64,000 bases of DNA from Ephemerocybe angulata (taxonomy: Eukaryota; Basidiomycota; Agaricomycetes; Agaricales; Psathyrellaceae), in contig JAACJK010000110.1 in NCBI GenBank assembly GCA_013368325.1, forward strand, positions 248,001 through 312,000, in the 5' to 3' direction. The notes beneath the pieces were generated by a model. It saw nothing but the letters and a program-made list of their open reading frames with translations. It did no database searches and had not been told where the DNA came from. This document shows, piece by piece, positions 1-9,999 of this stretch; the stretch's first letter is position 1, and every line of letters starts with the position of its first letter. The translations under genes were made by a program, and so were the position numbers.

Positions 1-33
1 GAAAATCAACAAGAAAACCGAAGCACGACGACG

Positions 34-1625
34 ATGCCGCCCCCACGGATGCAGCAGTACCCAGCGCAACCAGCACCGCTGCCCCAGACGATCCCACCAG
101 GCGGGGTGGAGGGCGACGAAGACCAGCTCGCCACCGCATACTCGCTCCTCCTCCTTTCCGAATACACGCATACACTGGACAGCCTCCCCCTCGACCTCTC
201 GCGCAACTTCGCGGACCTCCGGGAGCTCGACGCCGTGCTCTCGAGCAGCATGCAGAGCATCACGAAGAAAATCGGGGACCTGACGGACATGATCGAGGAC
301 GGCACTGCACCGAAGGACCAGCGCCTGTGGCTCCTGAACGACATTGCGGAGGAGGCGGGGCGGCTGAAGCTCGGCGGGGAGGACAAGATTCGCGTGGCGT
401 GCCAGGCCGCGGACAACCTCAAGACGCACAACGGACATCTCAGGAACCTCACGGACACACTCCCCGGATTCGACACGAGCGTACTCATCCGCAAGACCCA
501 GTACCCGCATGTATCCGCCCAGAGCTTCATGCCTGTGCATACAACGGAGCATGGGAGGAGGCGGCGCAACGTCGCGGGGTCATTGTTGACGGCCCCGTCG
601 AATAACACGACAGATCCAAGCCCCGCGAAGAGGAAGCGGGTCGTTAACAGGGACGACGAGATCGATATTGGGAGTATCAAGTCGCCTAGGAAGGAGAGGG
701 TCGAAACCACGGGCAGGGGCAGGGGTGTCAACAGCCGGGCCAAAAAGTGCGTCTCAGTTCCTTCTGCTCTAATGCACATTCTCATCGCCATCTCTACTCA
801 ATAGGGTCAACGAACGCGCAGCATCACCCGCCGAGTCAGTCCTCTCTGTAAACTACCGCCAGACCTCCCAAAACGGCCGCACCGCCGGGACATCCTCGCG
901 TGCAGGCAACGCGAGCGCATCGACGAACAAGCGGTCCCGCGGAAACGCCAGCACCACCTCCAACCGCAACGGCACGCCGATCAACACCGACTACTACGAT
1001 CCTCGATTCGCCGGCGCCAACGGTGCACTCCAGCAGAACGGTGCTGGGAGCTCCTCCGCGCGCGGGCGTGGGGGAGATTACGGTGCCGTGCAGGCCGCGG
1101 GCGCCATGGGGTACCAGAATGCTGCCGTCAACGGAGTGGGCAACCACCAGCAGATCATGCAGGCGTACGATATGCACAATCTGCATATGCAGAACTGGAA
1201 TACCGGGCAGCCACTCGAGGGTCCGGGGATGCCTGTGTCGCGTGGTGCGGCAGCGGCGACCGCGGCGGCGAGTGTGTCTGCCAACGTCGACCTGGCGGTG
1301 AATACGAGCGCAGAAGGGCAAGACGTGGATGGCGATGCGGACGATACGAGGTACTGCACTTGTAATGGGGTCAGCTTCGGAGAGATGATTGCCTGCGATG
1401 ACGAGACGTGTGAGAAGGAATGGGTGCGTAGTTGTATCTCTCTGGCTTTCGAGACTCTTACTGATCTGGGTTCATGTGCAGTTCCATTTGTTGTGTGTTG
1501 GTTTGGAGGCACCGCCGAGTGGGAAGTGGTACTGCGAGGAGTGCAAGGCGAAGCGGAATGCGAAGCGCACGGGACGTGGAGGGAAGCGGAGAACTGGAGG
1601 CGGCAGGGCGAGTGCGAAGGCATGA
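34..1625 (+). CDS. ING-family PHD-finger histone reader (Pho23/Yng2-like)
   Basis: Three exons (34-746, 805-1423, 1482-1625; both introns 58 nt) encode 491 aa. Residues about 25-150 form an ING N-terminal helical domain (SLPLDLSRNF followed by SSMQSITKKIGDL). A long Ser/Asn/Gly-rich linker follows. The C-terminal PHD finger reads YCTCNGVSFGEMIACDD, then CEKEW across the second intron, then FHLLCVGL and KWYCEEC, so all C4HC3 zinc ligands are present. A Lys/Arg-rich tail follows the finger, like the polybasic region of animal ING1/2. ING proteins bind H3K4me3 and are subunits of NuA4/NuA3 acetyltransferase or Rpd3L/Sin3 deacetylase complexes. The sequence does not settle which complex this one joins. 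The ATG at 34 is the first in frame and lies close to the window edge, so an upstream exon cannot be excluded. Confidence 0.9.
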
Positions 1626-2129
1626 TAACTGCCCACAGTTCCCTCCTCGAAAAGTGGCCTCTACCTGGAAATCCATCGCAACCACAAGCATACCCCCACA
1701 GGTTTTTCTTCATATTTTGCGAATGCACCCTTGGCAATTCCCTTTCCCTGACCTCTCCCTCTGCCCCCATCCATTTAAATTTTGTTCTTTTTATGTTGTA
1801 CTCCCCCTACTCACTTATATCTGCTCGTTTGCCCTCTGTTCATTGCGATTGTGTTTTATTCCATGTTCTTTCAACAGTTCACGAGTCTTACCTGCCTCTT
1901 TTGTACGACGATACTCTCTGCCTGTGCATTGATACGCTACCTGTACAATATATAATTAGCGCGTCACATCTGTTATCGAAGGATTTCAGCAATGTCGTGC
2001 GTGCAGGGTTGAAGATTGTATTGGCTTCTTAGGTCTCTGTATTCCAACATTGCGGCAACGATAAAGTCCTCGCTAGTTCATCATGTTTTCGCATTGGAGG
2101 TGCCAGGGATATAAATCCGATAGTCACGT
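1626..2129. other. Convergent intergenic region, ING reader / BMT5
   Basis: About 500 bp between two converging stop codons. It is pyrimidine-rich and presumably carries both 3' UTRs. I see no gene, repeat or structured element. Confidence 0.6.
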
Positions 2130-3310
2130 CTACGGAAGGTAAAACTCCCAAGTCCGATCCTCCCCTCCCTCCCCAGTCTTCGCAGCGCCTCCAGCACCTC
2201 TTTCTCCCTTCGTCATCCGGTGCACATACCCCGTCCACACGTTCCTGTGGAACTTGAATGAGCGCAGCAGCACAAAGCGCGGGTACGGAGGGGCGCTAGC
2301 TGTTTGTGGCGGCGGTGGATTTTTGGCGAGGCGTGGAAGGTCCCTGAAGGCACAGAAACGCAGATAAGTTAGGGCTTCACTGTAAGATATAGCTCTGGGT
2401 ACGCACCATTGTGTGTAGGGTACGACGTTTCGAAGGGTAATGAGAACGGTGCCTCGAGAGGCAGGCGCGTTTACGGTTATATTGACGCCATCCTCGTCCA
2501 TCGGCCCTTCGTCCTCACTCTCATCGTCGTCGTCGTCGTCCTCGGACTTTTTGCGTTTGCGAGATTTGAAGGCGGTGGGTATTGGGCCTTGAGTGAGCAT
2601 GGAGGAGGCGGAGGAAAGGAAGTTGAGGAGGAGGAGCTGGTTGGAGAGGATATTGCGGTCTTGGTCTGCTATTCCTTTTCCTGCAAACAGAGTATCAGCA
2701 TGCGGCTCATTGAAAATGGGAATAATAACAGGGTGGTAGACTTACCGGCATGGGGAAAGTTAAAGACGATCCTGTCCCAACGCTGCCCTTTCAGCTTCTG
2801 GCACTTCCCTAGCTTCGTGCCATCGACGCCAAACACGACGTGCACTCCTTTCTCCTTGATCTCAGCGACAATCTCCTTTGCGTCCGCATACTTCTCATAG
2901 CACTCGTCCTCCGTGTCATATGCAGTCGCCGTTACATTGCTCGCTGGTAGGTGCACAAGCTCGGGGGAAGGAGGGGAGCAGACGAGAGCACGGGCGAAGG
3001 AAAAGTTCCCTTCGCCGACGAGGAGGATCTTATCCGTTGGTTTGAAGGGTATAATGGGCTTTTGGGTTGCCTGGAGAGGAACCTGAACCTTTTCTTTCCC
3101 TTTGCCCTTTCCATTCGACAGTGATGTCGATGGGAGGCCTCGCTGCTTGTTTTTACCAGCCTTTCCTTCCAGTACGACTTGCTCTTGCTGCCTGTGCGTC
3201 TTTTTGGCTTTGGCCTCGAGCATCTGTGCAGATTGGGCCAGTTTCTGCTTGTTCTTGATTCGGGCTTGATGTCCCTGCAGCGCAGATTTGAGATGGCCTC
3301 CTTTCGCCAT
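2130..3310 (-). CDS. BMT5: 25S rRNA uridine-N3 methyltransferase, Bmt5-like
   Basis: Three exons on the minus strand (3310-2746, 2680-2407, 2343-2130) encode 350 aa. The Lys/Gln-rich N-terminus looks like a nucleolar localisation region. The Rossmann-like DUF2431/BMT5 domain begins at KILLVGEGNFSFA, the SAM-binding glycine-rich loop. It continues through VTATAYDTEDEC and VVFGVDGT to WDRIVFNFPHAGKG and the second-exon NQLLLLNFL. An acidic run of Asp/Glu interrupts the middle, and the end returns to conserved sequence (DLPRLAKNPPP, YPRFVLLRSF). Yeast Bmt5 is of similar length (336 aa) and methylates 25S rRNA U2634. The functional assignment rests on this family match. Confidence 0.88.
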
Positions 3311-3501
3311 GATAAGTCGTGCCAGGGAATCAAGTTGGTCAAGAGTGAAGGAGCTTTGATTGACGCCGCACGAAACGAGGATATGGGTCGGCTATCCACT
3401 GAGTAGCCGGTGTTTGGCTGAAGCTCCCGAAAGCAACTCTCCTCGTCCGCCAGCCAGCATTCGCCAAGTCCACCTCCACCTGCACCCAAAACCATACCAA
3501 A

Positions 3502-4353
3502 ATGCTGCTTTCACGATGTCAAGGGTCGACGACCGCCGTCGTGCGTTCAGCGACAGCGACGACGTCCAGACTCCCTAGCTCAACCCGGGCATACGCCATC
3601 TCGCTGAACGAGTCGTGGTTCAGCAACCGGGTATTCAAGGACAAGAAAGCATACCAATTCAGCTGGTACACCCGCCTCCTCGAGTCGAGCCGAACGGGGC
3701 CCCTCATCGTCCTGCACCACGACGAGTTCTCCGCCGAACGCCTGAAGCAGCTCCGCAACGACATCGCTGCCGCCGCGAAGAAAGTGAAGGGTCCCTCGGC
3801 CGACAAGGAGGCCCTCCCGACGCTCACCGTCGTCCGCTCGAGCGTTTTCGGCGTTGCGCTGCGCCGGTTCCCCGACACCAACGGTGCGGACCTCGAGAGC
3901 GTGATCAACAAGCAAAGGGGGAGCTTTGCCGTGCTGCAAATACCTTCGATGGACCCCCCGCTGCTGAACGCCGTCCTGCGCGCCATGGACCGCAGTGTGC
4001 CCCCGAAACCACCCAAGACCCCCGAGGAGATCAAGGCGGAGGAGGCAGCGAAGACGGCGGACCCTGAGCAGCCTGGTCGCAGGATGAAGCGCGTCAGGCC
4101 CATAAGGACGCCTGAGCTCAAGGTTATGGGCGCCATTATCGAGGGAAGGGCGTTTGTGCCCGCGGGATTGCAGGAGGTCGCGAAGCTCCCGACACTGGAG
4201 ACGCTGAGGGCGCAGATTGTGGGCTTGCTGAGTGCGCCGGCGTCGCAAATCGCGGCTGTGCTTGCGCAGGCGAGCGGAGGGCAGTTGGCGAGGACGCTGG
4301 AGGGGCTGAAGAAGGGGCTGGAGGAGCAGGAGGGCGCACCACCGTCAGACTAG
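3502..4353 (+). CDS. Mitochondrial large-subunit ribosomal protein uL10m
   Basis: A single exon encodes 283 aa. The N-terminus is Arg/Ser/Thr-rich without acidic residues (MLLSRCQGSTTAVVRSATA), a typical mitochondrial presequence. The body matches the L10 family: a conserved segment with FGVALRRFP, a Pro/Lys-rich insertion, and the C-terminal signature PTLETLRAQIVGLLSAPAS followed by ARTLEGLKKGLEEQ. This family is MRPL11 in yeast and forms the base of the mitoribosomal stalk. The start ATG is the first in frame and lies about 190 bp past the divergent BMT5 start. Confidence 0.85.
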   Translation: MLLSRCQGSTTAVVRSATATTSRLPSSTRAYAISLNESWFSNRVFKDKKAYQFSWYTRLLESSRTGPLIVLHHDEFSAERLKQLRNDIAAAAKKVKGPSADKEALPTLTVVRSSVFGVALRRFPDTNGADLESVINKQRGSFAVLQIPSMDPPLLNAVLRAMDRSVPPKPPKTPEEIKAEEAAKTADPEQPGRRMKRVRPIRTPELKVMGAIIEGRAFVPAGLQEVAKLPTLETLRAQIVGLLSAPASQIAAVLAQASGGQLARTLEGLKKGLEEQEGAPPSD

Positions 4354-4543
4354 TGTTTCTGGGGATTTGTTTCTATAGTACATATCGTATCTTACTGCAA
4401 CTACACTTCGACCCGACGCGACTGAGTTTGTGCTGAACGCGTCCAAATTTTTGGGCCATGTGTGACACTGACGCGTGTGACGAGTATTGTGTCACTCTCT
4501 ACCTACGTTCAGTCTTGACCTTCGACGGCCACCTTGTTCGACC

Positions 4544-6965
4544 ATGTCAGTGAACACAACGTATTTCTGAACTTGAATCTAACTGTAATGCAGGGATTCT
4601 GACGACGAGTTTCTGTACGGCACGTCCACCACGCAGCCAACAGCTTCCACCTCTGGTAAGGCACATTCTCCGCGTTCAAACGGAAACGTAGTCATTGAAG
4701 TGGCTTTGCTACTTCTTCTCTGTCTCTTAATCACCCTTCAATACAACGATATTAACCGCATATTCTTCCTTCGTCGTGTGTCCATGCATCGCTTGTAACA
4801 GCCCCCCAACCGTGAGTCCCACCATCCTGCGTCCCTACCCCACACGAACCAATGGACGTTGCATCCTCAGAATACCCGTGGAAGAAACGCAGCTAGATTC
4901 AAGTACCACGAATGGAAACAGTGCAGTCGTCGCGCATCTCGAGGACCAGGTCCAGCAGAAGCAGGCGAGCGAAACGCCTGGTCTAGAAAGTGCGAACGGA
5001 AGCGTTCCCCCGGACGCAGAACGTCAAGGCAGCGGAGATGGCGAGGAGGAAGAAGAAGCTGAGGAGGATGAGGATGAGGAGAGCGATGATGTGAGTTTAC
5101 AATGGTGTGGATCGTGAGGAGGTGTTGGACTAATGTATGCTACAGGAAATCGAAATCGTCACCGAAGCCCCTGCGAGGTCGATAGATTTCCGGTGCGTTT
5201 CCCGCAATAGATAGCAACGGAATAAAATACTGACAGGACAACTACGTATACAGGGCGCAAAATCGACCACCGACAACAAGAACCCCGGGCGCCATGATCA
5301 ACGTCCCCACTCAGCCGCGAGGTACGCATACCTTTACCCCTCCTCTCAAGAACACCCACGTAACAACTCTTAATTTGGACAGCACAAGCACTGCAAGCTG
5401 CTCTTACAACCGAGTACACGCCCATTGCGCGCGGAGCAGCCGCACCGACACCCTCCACATCCTCACATGCCGCAGCCCAGCCCGCAACCTCCACATCCAC
5501 CTCCCCGCAACCCCTCGGCACCTCCGTTCCCGACCAGCCGCCCTTTGGGCAAGCCAGCCAACCCCCCTCGCAGCTTGAACTCGTCCCGGCCGCGTCGACA
5601 GAGGAAGATAGTGGACCAGACCCCAATACCCTCCCCCCGGTCAAAGCGCCGCCTTCGCACCCGAATGTGGATCCCGCCGAGGCGGGAGTGTATAATGGGC
5701 AGAGCATTCTTGACTTGGACCTCGGGGCGCTGGCAGACAAGCCCTGGAGGAGGCCCGGGAGCGATATTAGTGACTGGTTCAATTATGGGTTTGATGAAAT
5801 TAGCTGGGAGGCCTATTGTTACAGGAGGAGGGACTTGGGAGATATGGCCCATGTCTTGAAGGCGAATGTTATCGTGAGTCATCTGTTTCCTCTCCAAGCT
5901 ACCCTACGATGCGTGTTCTAATCAGGTCTGTCTTATTTCCCTCATAGAACTTCGCAGCAATGTCCGAGGACCAGATTACCGCACTTCCTGCTGAGATGCG
6001 TGGCATGGTTATCACCAGCGCAAATACCATGATGAACCAGCAGCAGATGATGGGCGGCGTGATGGATATGTCTGGCATGCAGGGCATGCCCGGTATGGGT
6101 GGTGTCAACGGTATGCCCGGGATGGGCATGGGAGGCATGGGAGGAGGCATGGGTATGGGAGGCGGTATGGACATGAGTGCTGCGCAGGCTATGATGATGC
6201 AACAACAGGAGCAGCTAGGGCAGGGGCAGGGCGGGATGCAGGGTCAAGGACAGGTTATGCAGGAGGGTTATGGAGGGGAGGGCATGATGGGTATGGGCAT
6301 GGGCGATTATGGGATGCAGGTGCGTATTCTCTCCTTTCTTTCCCCTTGGAAGCTTGACGAAAGGATGATATGATTAGGAACAAAACCAGATGGTGCAACC
6401 AATGTACCAAGGTATGGACGTCTCACAAGGATCCATAAACCCCTCCATCGCAGGTGCCTCAGGCCGCGGCACGCCTCTCAACGCTCCCAACCCCACGAGC
6501 TCCGCCTCAGGCTACCGCAACGCACCGCGCGCCCCTGCCGCTGCTGCGTCGGGCGCCAACCCGGGTAGCATCAGCAGTGGACCCGTTGGTCGGGGAGCCG
6601 GCCGTGGAGGAGGAGGAGGTGGATTTAGCAGCGGCCGGGGACGGGGAGGTAGGGGGTACGACGCCCCGCCTGCCCCCGTGCGTCCCGCAAGCCCGTTACC
6701 TCCTAACGTTCCTACGGGCCCAAGGAACCAGAATAAATATAAGGACAGAGATAATAATGCGCCGGCTGTTGAAGGTCTGGATTATGGAGGTGGAGGTGGG
6801 GGTAGCAGGAGGACGCCAAGCCATGAGCCGGAGGAGAGGGCGTCTAGCAGGTGAGCATTAGATGTCTGCTTTTTGGGAAATTGGCTAAAACTCGTTGGTT
6901 GGTCCTGCAGAAAACGGAGGCAGTCGCCTGGGATGGACGATATGCGTAGCTCGAAGAGGCGTTGA
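4544..6965 (+). CDS. FIP1: Pre-mRNA 3'-end processing factor Fip1
   Basis: Ten exons encode about 599 aa. From the second they are 4594-4655, 4802-4811, 4871-5090, 5146-5192, 5254-5321, 5383-5873, 5948-6319, 6378-6850 and 6911-6965. The diagnostic Fip1 motif lies at about residue 250 (DKPWRRPGSDISDWFNYGF then SWEAYCYRR). Upstream are the N-terminal FLYG motif and an acidic stretch. Downstream is a Met/Gly-rich region, then a Gly/Arg-rich RGG-like tail ending in a basic KRRQSP segment. Fip1 links poly(A) polymerase to the cleavage and polyadenylation factor. The third exon is only 10 nt but is needed to keep frame. The first exon is uncertain: either the ATG is split by an intron (AT at 4544-4545 joined to G at 4594), or the ATG at 4544 runs 17 nt before a 33-nt intron. 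Confidence 0.88.
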
Positions 6966-7310
6966 AGGCGACTGGGCTTCATCTTGCATTGATTACATGT
7001 ATGCTACCGTTTGCATGTTGATACTTATTCTATATATCTTGGCGTCTCTTGTCTACAGAACTCACATTTCGGCAGGCTTTTGCGTTGCTTCGGGGACTCA
7101 CAAGAGGAAGCTGATTGACCCCAGCGGCTATCACGTTTTGCTGACAAGCGCGGTGCTTTCCTGCCAAACTCAGAAATGAGCCTACCTTGAAGGGCTTCTT
7201 CCGCATTCTCCGTCAGCTTCTTTCTTCTCCCTATAACGCTCCGATTTTCACTCGAACCCATTTCTTGGACTACTGCCGATTACTGAACGGCAAATATAAC
7301 ATTATCAGGA
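6966..7310. other. Intergenic region, FIP1 / TPR gene 1
   Basis: 345 bp holding the FIP1 3' end and the promoter and leader of the first TPR gene. I see no recognisable element. Confidence 0.5.
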
Positions 7311-9551
7311 ATGCCCAGTACCAATCAGGCAGCGATCGCTGAAAGTGAGCGCCTAAAAGCGCTTGGGAATGAGCTGTACATGAAGAGCGAGTACGATGCG
7401 GCGCACCACCAATTCTCTGAGGCTATCAAGAAAAACCCAGAAAATGCAATCTTGTACGCCAATCGCGCTGCGGTGTTGTTGGCGACGAAACAGTGAGAGT
7501 GACTTCACTGTTAGTGGACGCGGCGATTGATTGAGATTGGCGCTGTAGGTACTTGAACGCTGTATACGACTGCCGAAAGGTTTGCCATGCGATAAGTCGA
7601 GTAGCAAGGAGGTGCGAGAGCTGATCCACCTTCTTCCTAGGCGGTCCAACTCGATCCTGCGTACTCCAAAGCATGGGGCCGCCTCGCCACAGCCCAGCAT
7701 GCTCTCGCATCCTACCCAAACGCTGTGGAAGCGTGGAAAGAAGCCCTCTCCAGCCTCCCCACATCTAATCTTACCCCCGCGCAGGCGGCCATGAAGCTCC
7801 AATTCAAACAGGGACTAGCGAAGTCCGCCCTTGCGGCACGGGCGGACATCGAGACGGATCTTGTGGTGCTGCAGCGGGGCGATGGGAGCTCGCAAGATGA
7901 TGGGAAGCAGCCGTGGGATATGGCGCGCAAGTTGACGCCGAGGAAGGAGGCGGAGGGAAGGCCTACTTGCGTCTATCTTATGAATAGCGCGCTCATTGTG
8001 AGTTGGGATTTGGTTTAACGTGGTGAAAGAAAGGTTTGGTTGACGGATATGCATTTCAGGGGTTGAAGACTGCCATGGACATGCTCGCGCAAGTGCAGGC
8101 AAAGAAGGATACCAGGCGAGGGGGGGAGATTATTACGGGGCCAGTGAAGGTTCGTTGCCCCCCATACCTATGCTGAATCGCAAATAACCGTAGATGGACT
8201 GATAGGTTATCGAATCGTTCACGAACTCGAGTCTTACTGACGATCGGGTCTTCCATGTGACGGAGGGCGCGCAGTCGTGGATAAAGAAGATGGAAAGACA
8301 GTGTGCGCAATTGTTCTCGAGGTGCTTTGCGATATTTTGGTATACTAAGTGGGCGATGTGCAGGCTACTACGAAAACAATGTGTGGAAGGGATGGTGTAC
8401 CTCTGGGGGACCGAGCTTCATGAAAGAAGATGCGGTGAAGCGGTTGAGGAAGGAAGGCTGGAAGGGCGTTAGGCCCGCTCTTGCTACGACTGTCAGGTAC
8501 CGTGCATCTCATCCATATGTGATATTATTTCAACGCCCCTAATCTGTGTTTATGTGCAGGATTTGGCTCTTCCAAGCGAATTTCCGGGCCCACATGTTCG
8601 GTCAGCGCGACTTCGCGCACGAAATGTATACGAATGCGCTCGACATTCTGGAGTGGGGGCGGAAGACCTGGCCTAATGTGCCAGCGGAAGAGAGAGGGTC
8701 GATGTTTGAGATGAGCTTTATCCAGGGCGTGAAGAAGGCGGCTCTGCTGAACATGCATTCGGTACGCATCACATCCCAGATAATCACATTCTGCCTTTGT
8801 ATTGAAATAGACAGGAACTATAGATCGTATCAAGTAAAGGAAAGGACTCTCCTATCAGCTTGCAAGAACTGATAGACGCGGCCGAAAGTCTCATTGAGGA
8901 CGTCGAGAGGAACACTCTGCCCCAACGCGCGACCTTTCCCCTCTCTCATATCCTCGCGCACTGGCTCTACCCGCGCGCCATCGCATTGAGGTAACCCATC
9001 CCATTATTTCCCAAACATACGGAACTAGTTTTATTAACACTGGCAACAGCACTCTCGGCTGGTGCTACCTTGAACAAGGTATTGGCAACTACCCCGCCAA
9101 TCTCTCCGACCCCGCCGCGCCCATGACCGACGACGACGAGGCCTCTCTACTCTCTGCCGCTGCGGAATGCTACCTCAACGCGTCACGGTACCTTCCGTAC
9201 GACGACGAAATGCGCGTCAAGTTTCTCCGCAAGCACCTTGAATGCCTGTGCGCTGCAGGTAAGCCTCTGAGAGAGACTCTTCCCGTCGCGAGGCAGATAC
9301 GGGAGGCGGGTGTTCCGGCGCTGGAGATCTGGGGCGCGGGGCCGCATCTTGGGGATGGTTTAAGGGAGAATTTGAGGGAGGTCAGGGAGTTTGAGGAGAA
9401 GTGGGAGAAGGAAATTAGGGAGGGGAGGAGGGGGTTGGAAGATGTGGAGGCTATTGGTTTTTTAAAGAAGGGGGTGAGCAATATGGTGCCGGTAGTCATT
9501 CGGGATGAGGATAATGGGGAGGAGAAGGAGGAGACTTCAGCAAGTCAGTAA
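7311..9551 (+). CDS. TPR-repeat protein, paralogue 1
   Basis: Nine exons (7311-7492, 7549-7579, 7641-7997, 8060-8149, 8206-8302, 8364-8496, 8560-8761, 8824-8990, 9050-9551) encode 586 aa. The first ~110 residues form about three tetratricopeptide repeats of the Hsp70/Hsp90 co-chaperone type (KALGNELYMKSEYDAAHHQF, NAILYANRAAV, YSKAWGRLATAQHAL). They probably bind a chaperone C-terminus. The remaining ~450 residues carry no domain I recognise. Conserved blocks there include WKGWCTSGGPSF and FRAHMFGQRDFAHEMYTNAL. The second copy begins 450 bp downstream with an identical intron layout, so the pair arose by tandem duplication. Function is unknown beyond a probable protein-interaction role. Confidence 0.85.
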
Positions 9552-9999
9552 ATAGGAGACAAATACGAAGAATTATGAGGAAGAACACGAGGAGACTGAT
9601 TGAGAAAGACGTTTGAAGAGGAGTCGTACATAGTGTGGTGGGCAAGCAAGCAAATGCGGCGTGACATTTGTTAACTGCAATAAGTGGTAGGATGCTCGGC
9701 GTGGTTAACATCGAATGTTAGGACTTAGGGTCAGATGAAGGATATCCGGAGTATCTACTCTTTCTCTATGAGACTGGGAAGGTTGAAGGGCGGGCTCTGG
9801 GCGGGTAGAAACAAGCGCTCGGAGCCGAGGGAACATTACCCGGCCAGTTAACGCATTGCCAGCGGGTATCAACCTGCCAACTTGAAGTTAGAGTTCATTC
9901 TTTACCCGCCACCTCATAAACACGAGGAGACCGCGTTCGAACTCGCGGACCTACCACCACCTCTTCTCCTCTGCACTTCGTAGGTTCATTTGGAAACCG
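9552..9999. other. Intergenic region between the tandem TPR paralogues
   Basis: 448 bp containing the terminator of copy 1 and the promoter of copy 2. A B-box-like string near 9936 was considered as a tRNA remnant and rejected. No gene seen. Confidence 0.5.

Noticed and set aside
2521..2550. Trinucleotide run (GTC/GAC) as a possible microsatellite locus
   Set aside because: It encodes an Asp-rich acidic loop within BMT5 and is short. Such loops are common in nucleolar proteins.
9930..9960. GTTCGAACTC B-box-like string before TPR gene 2
   Set aside because: The surrounding arms give an eight-base loop and no acceptor or D-arm can be formed. It lies in the leader of a protein gene.
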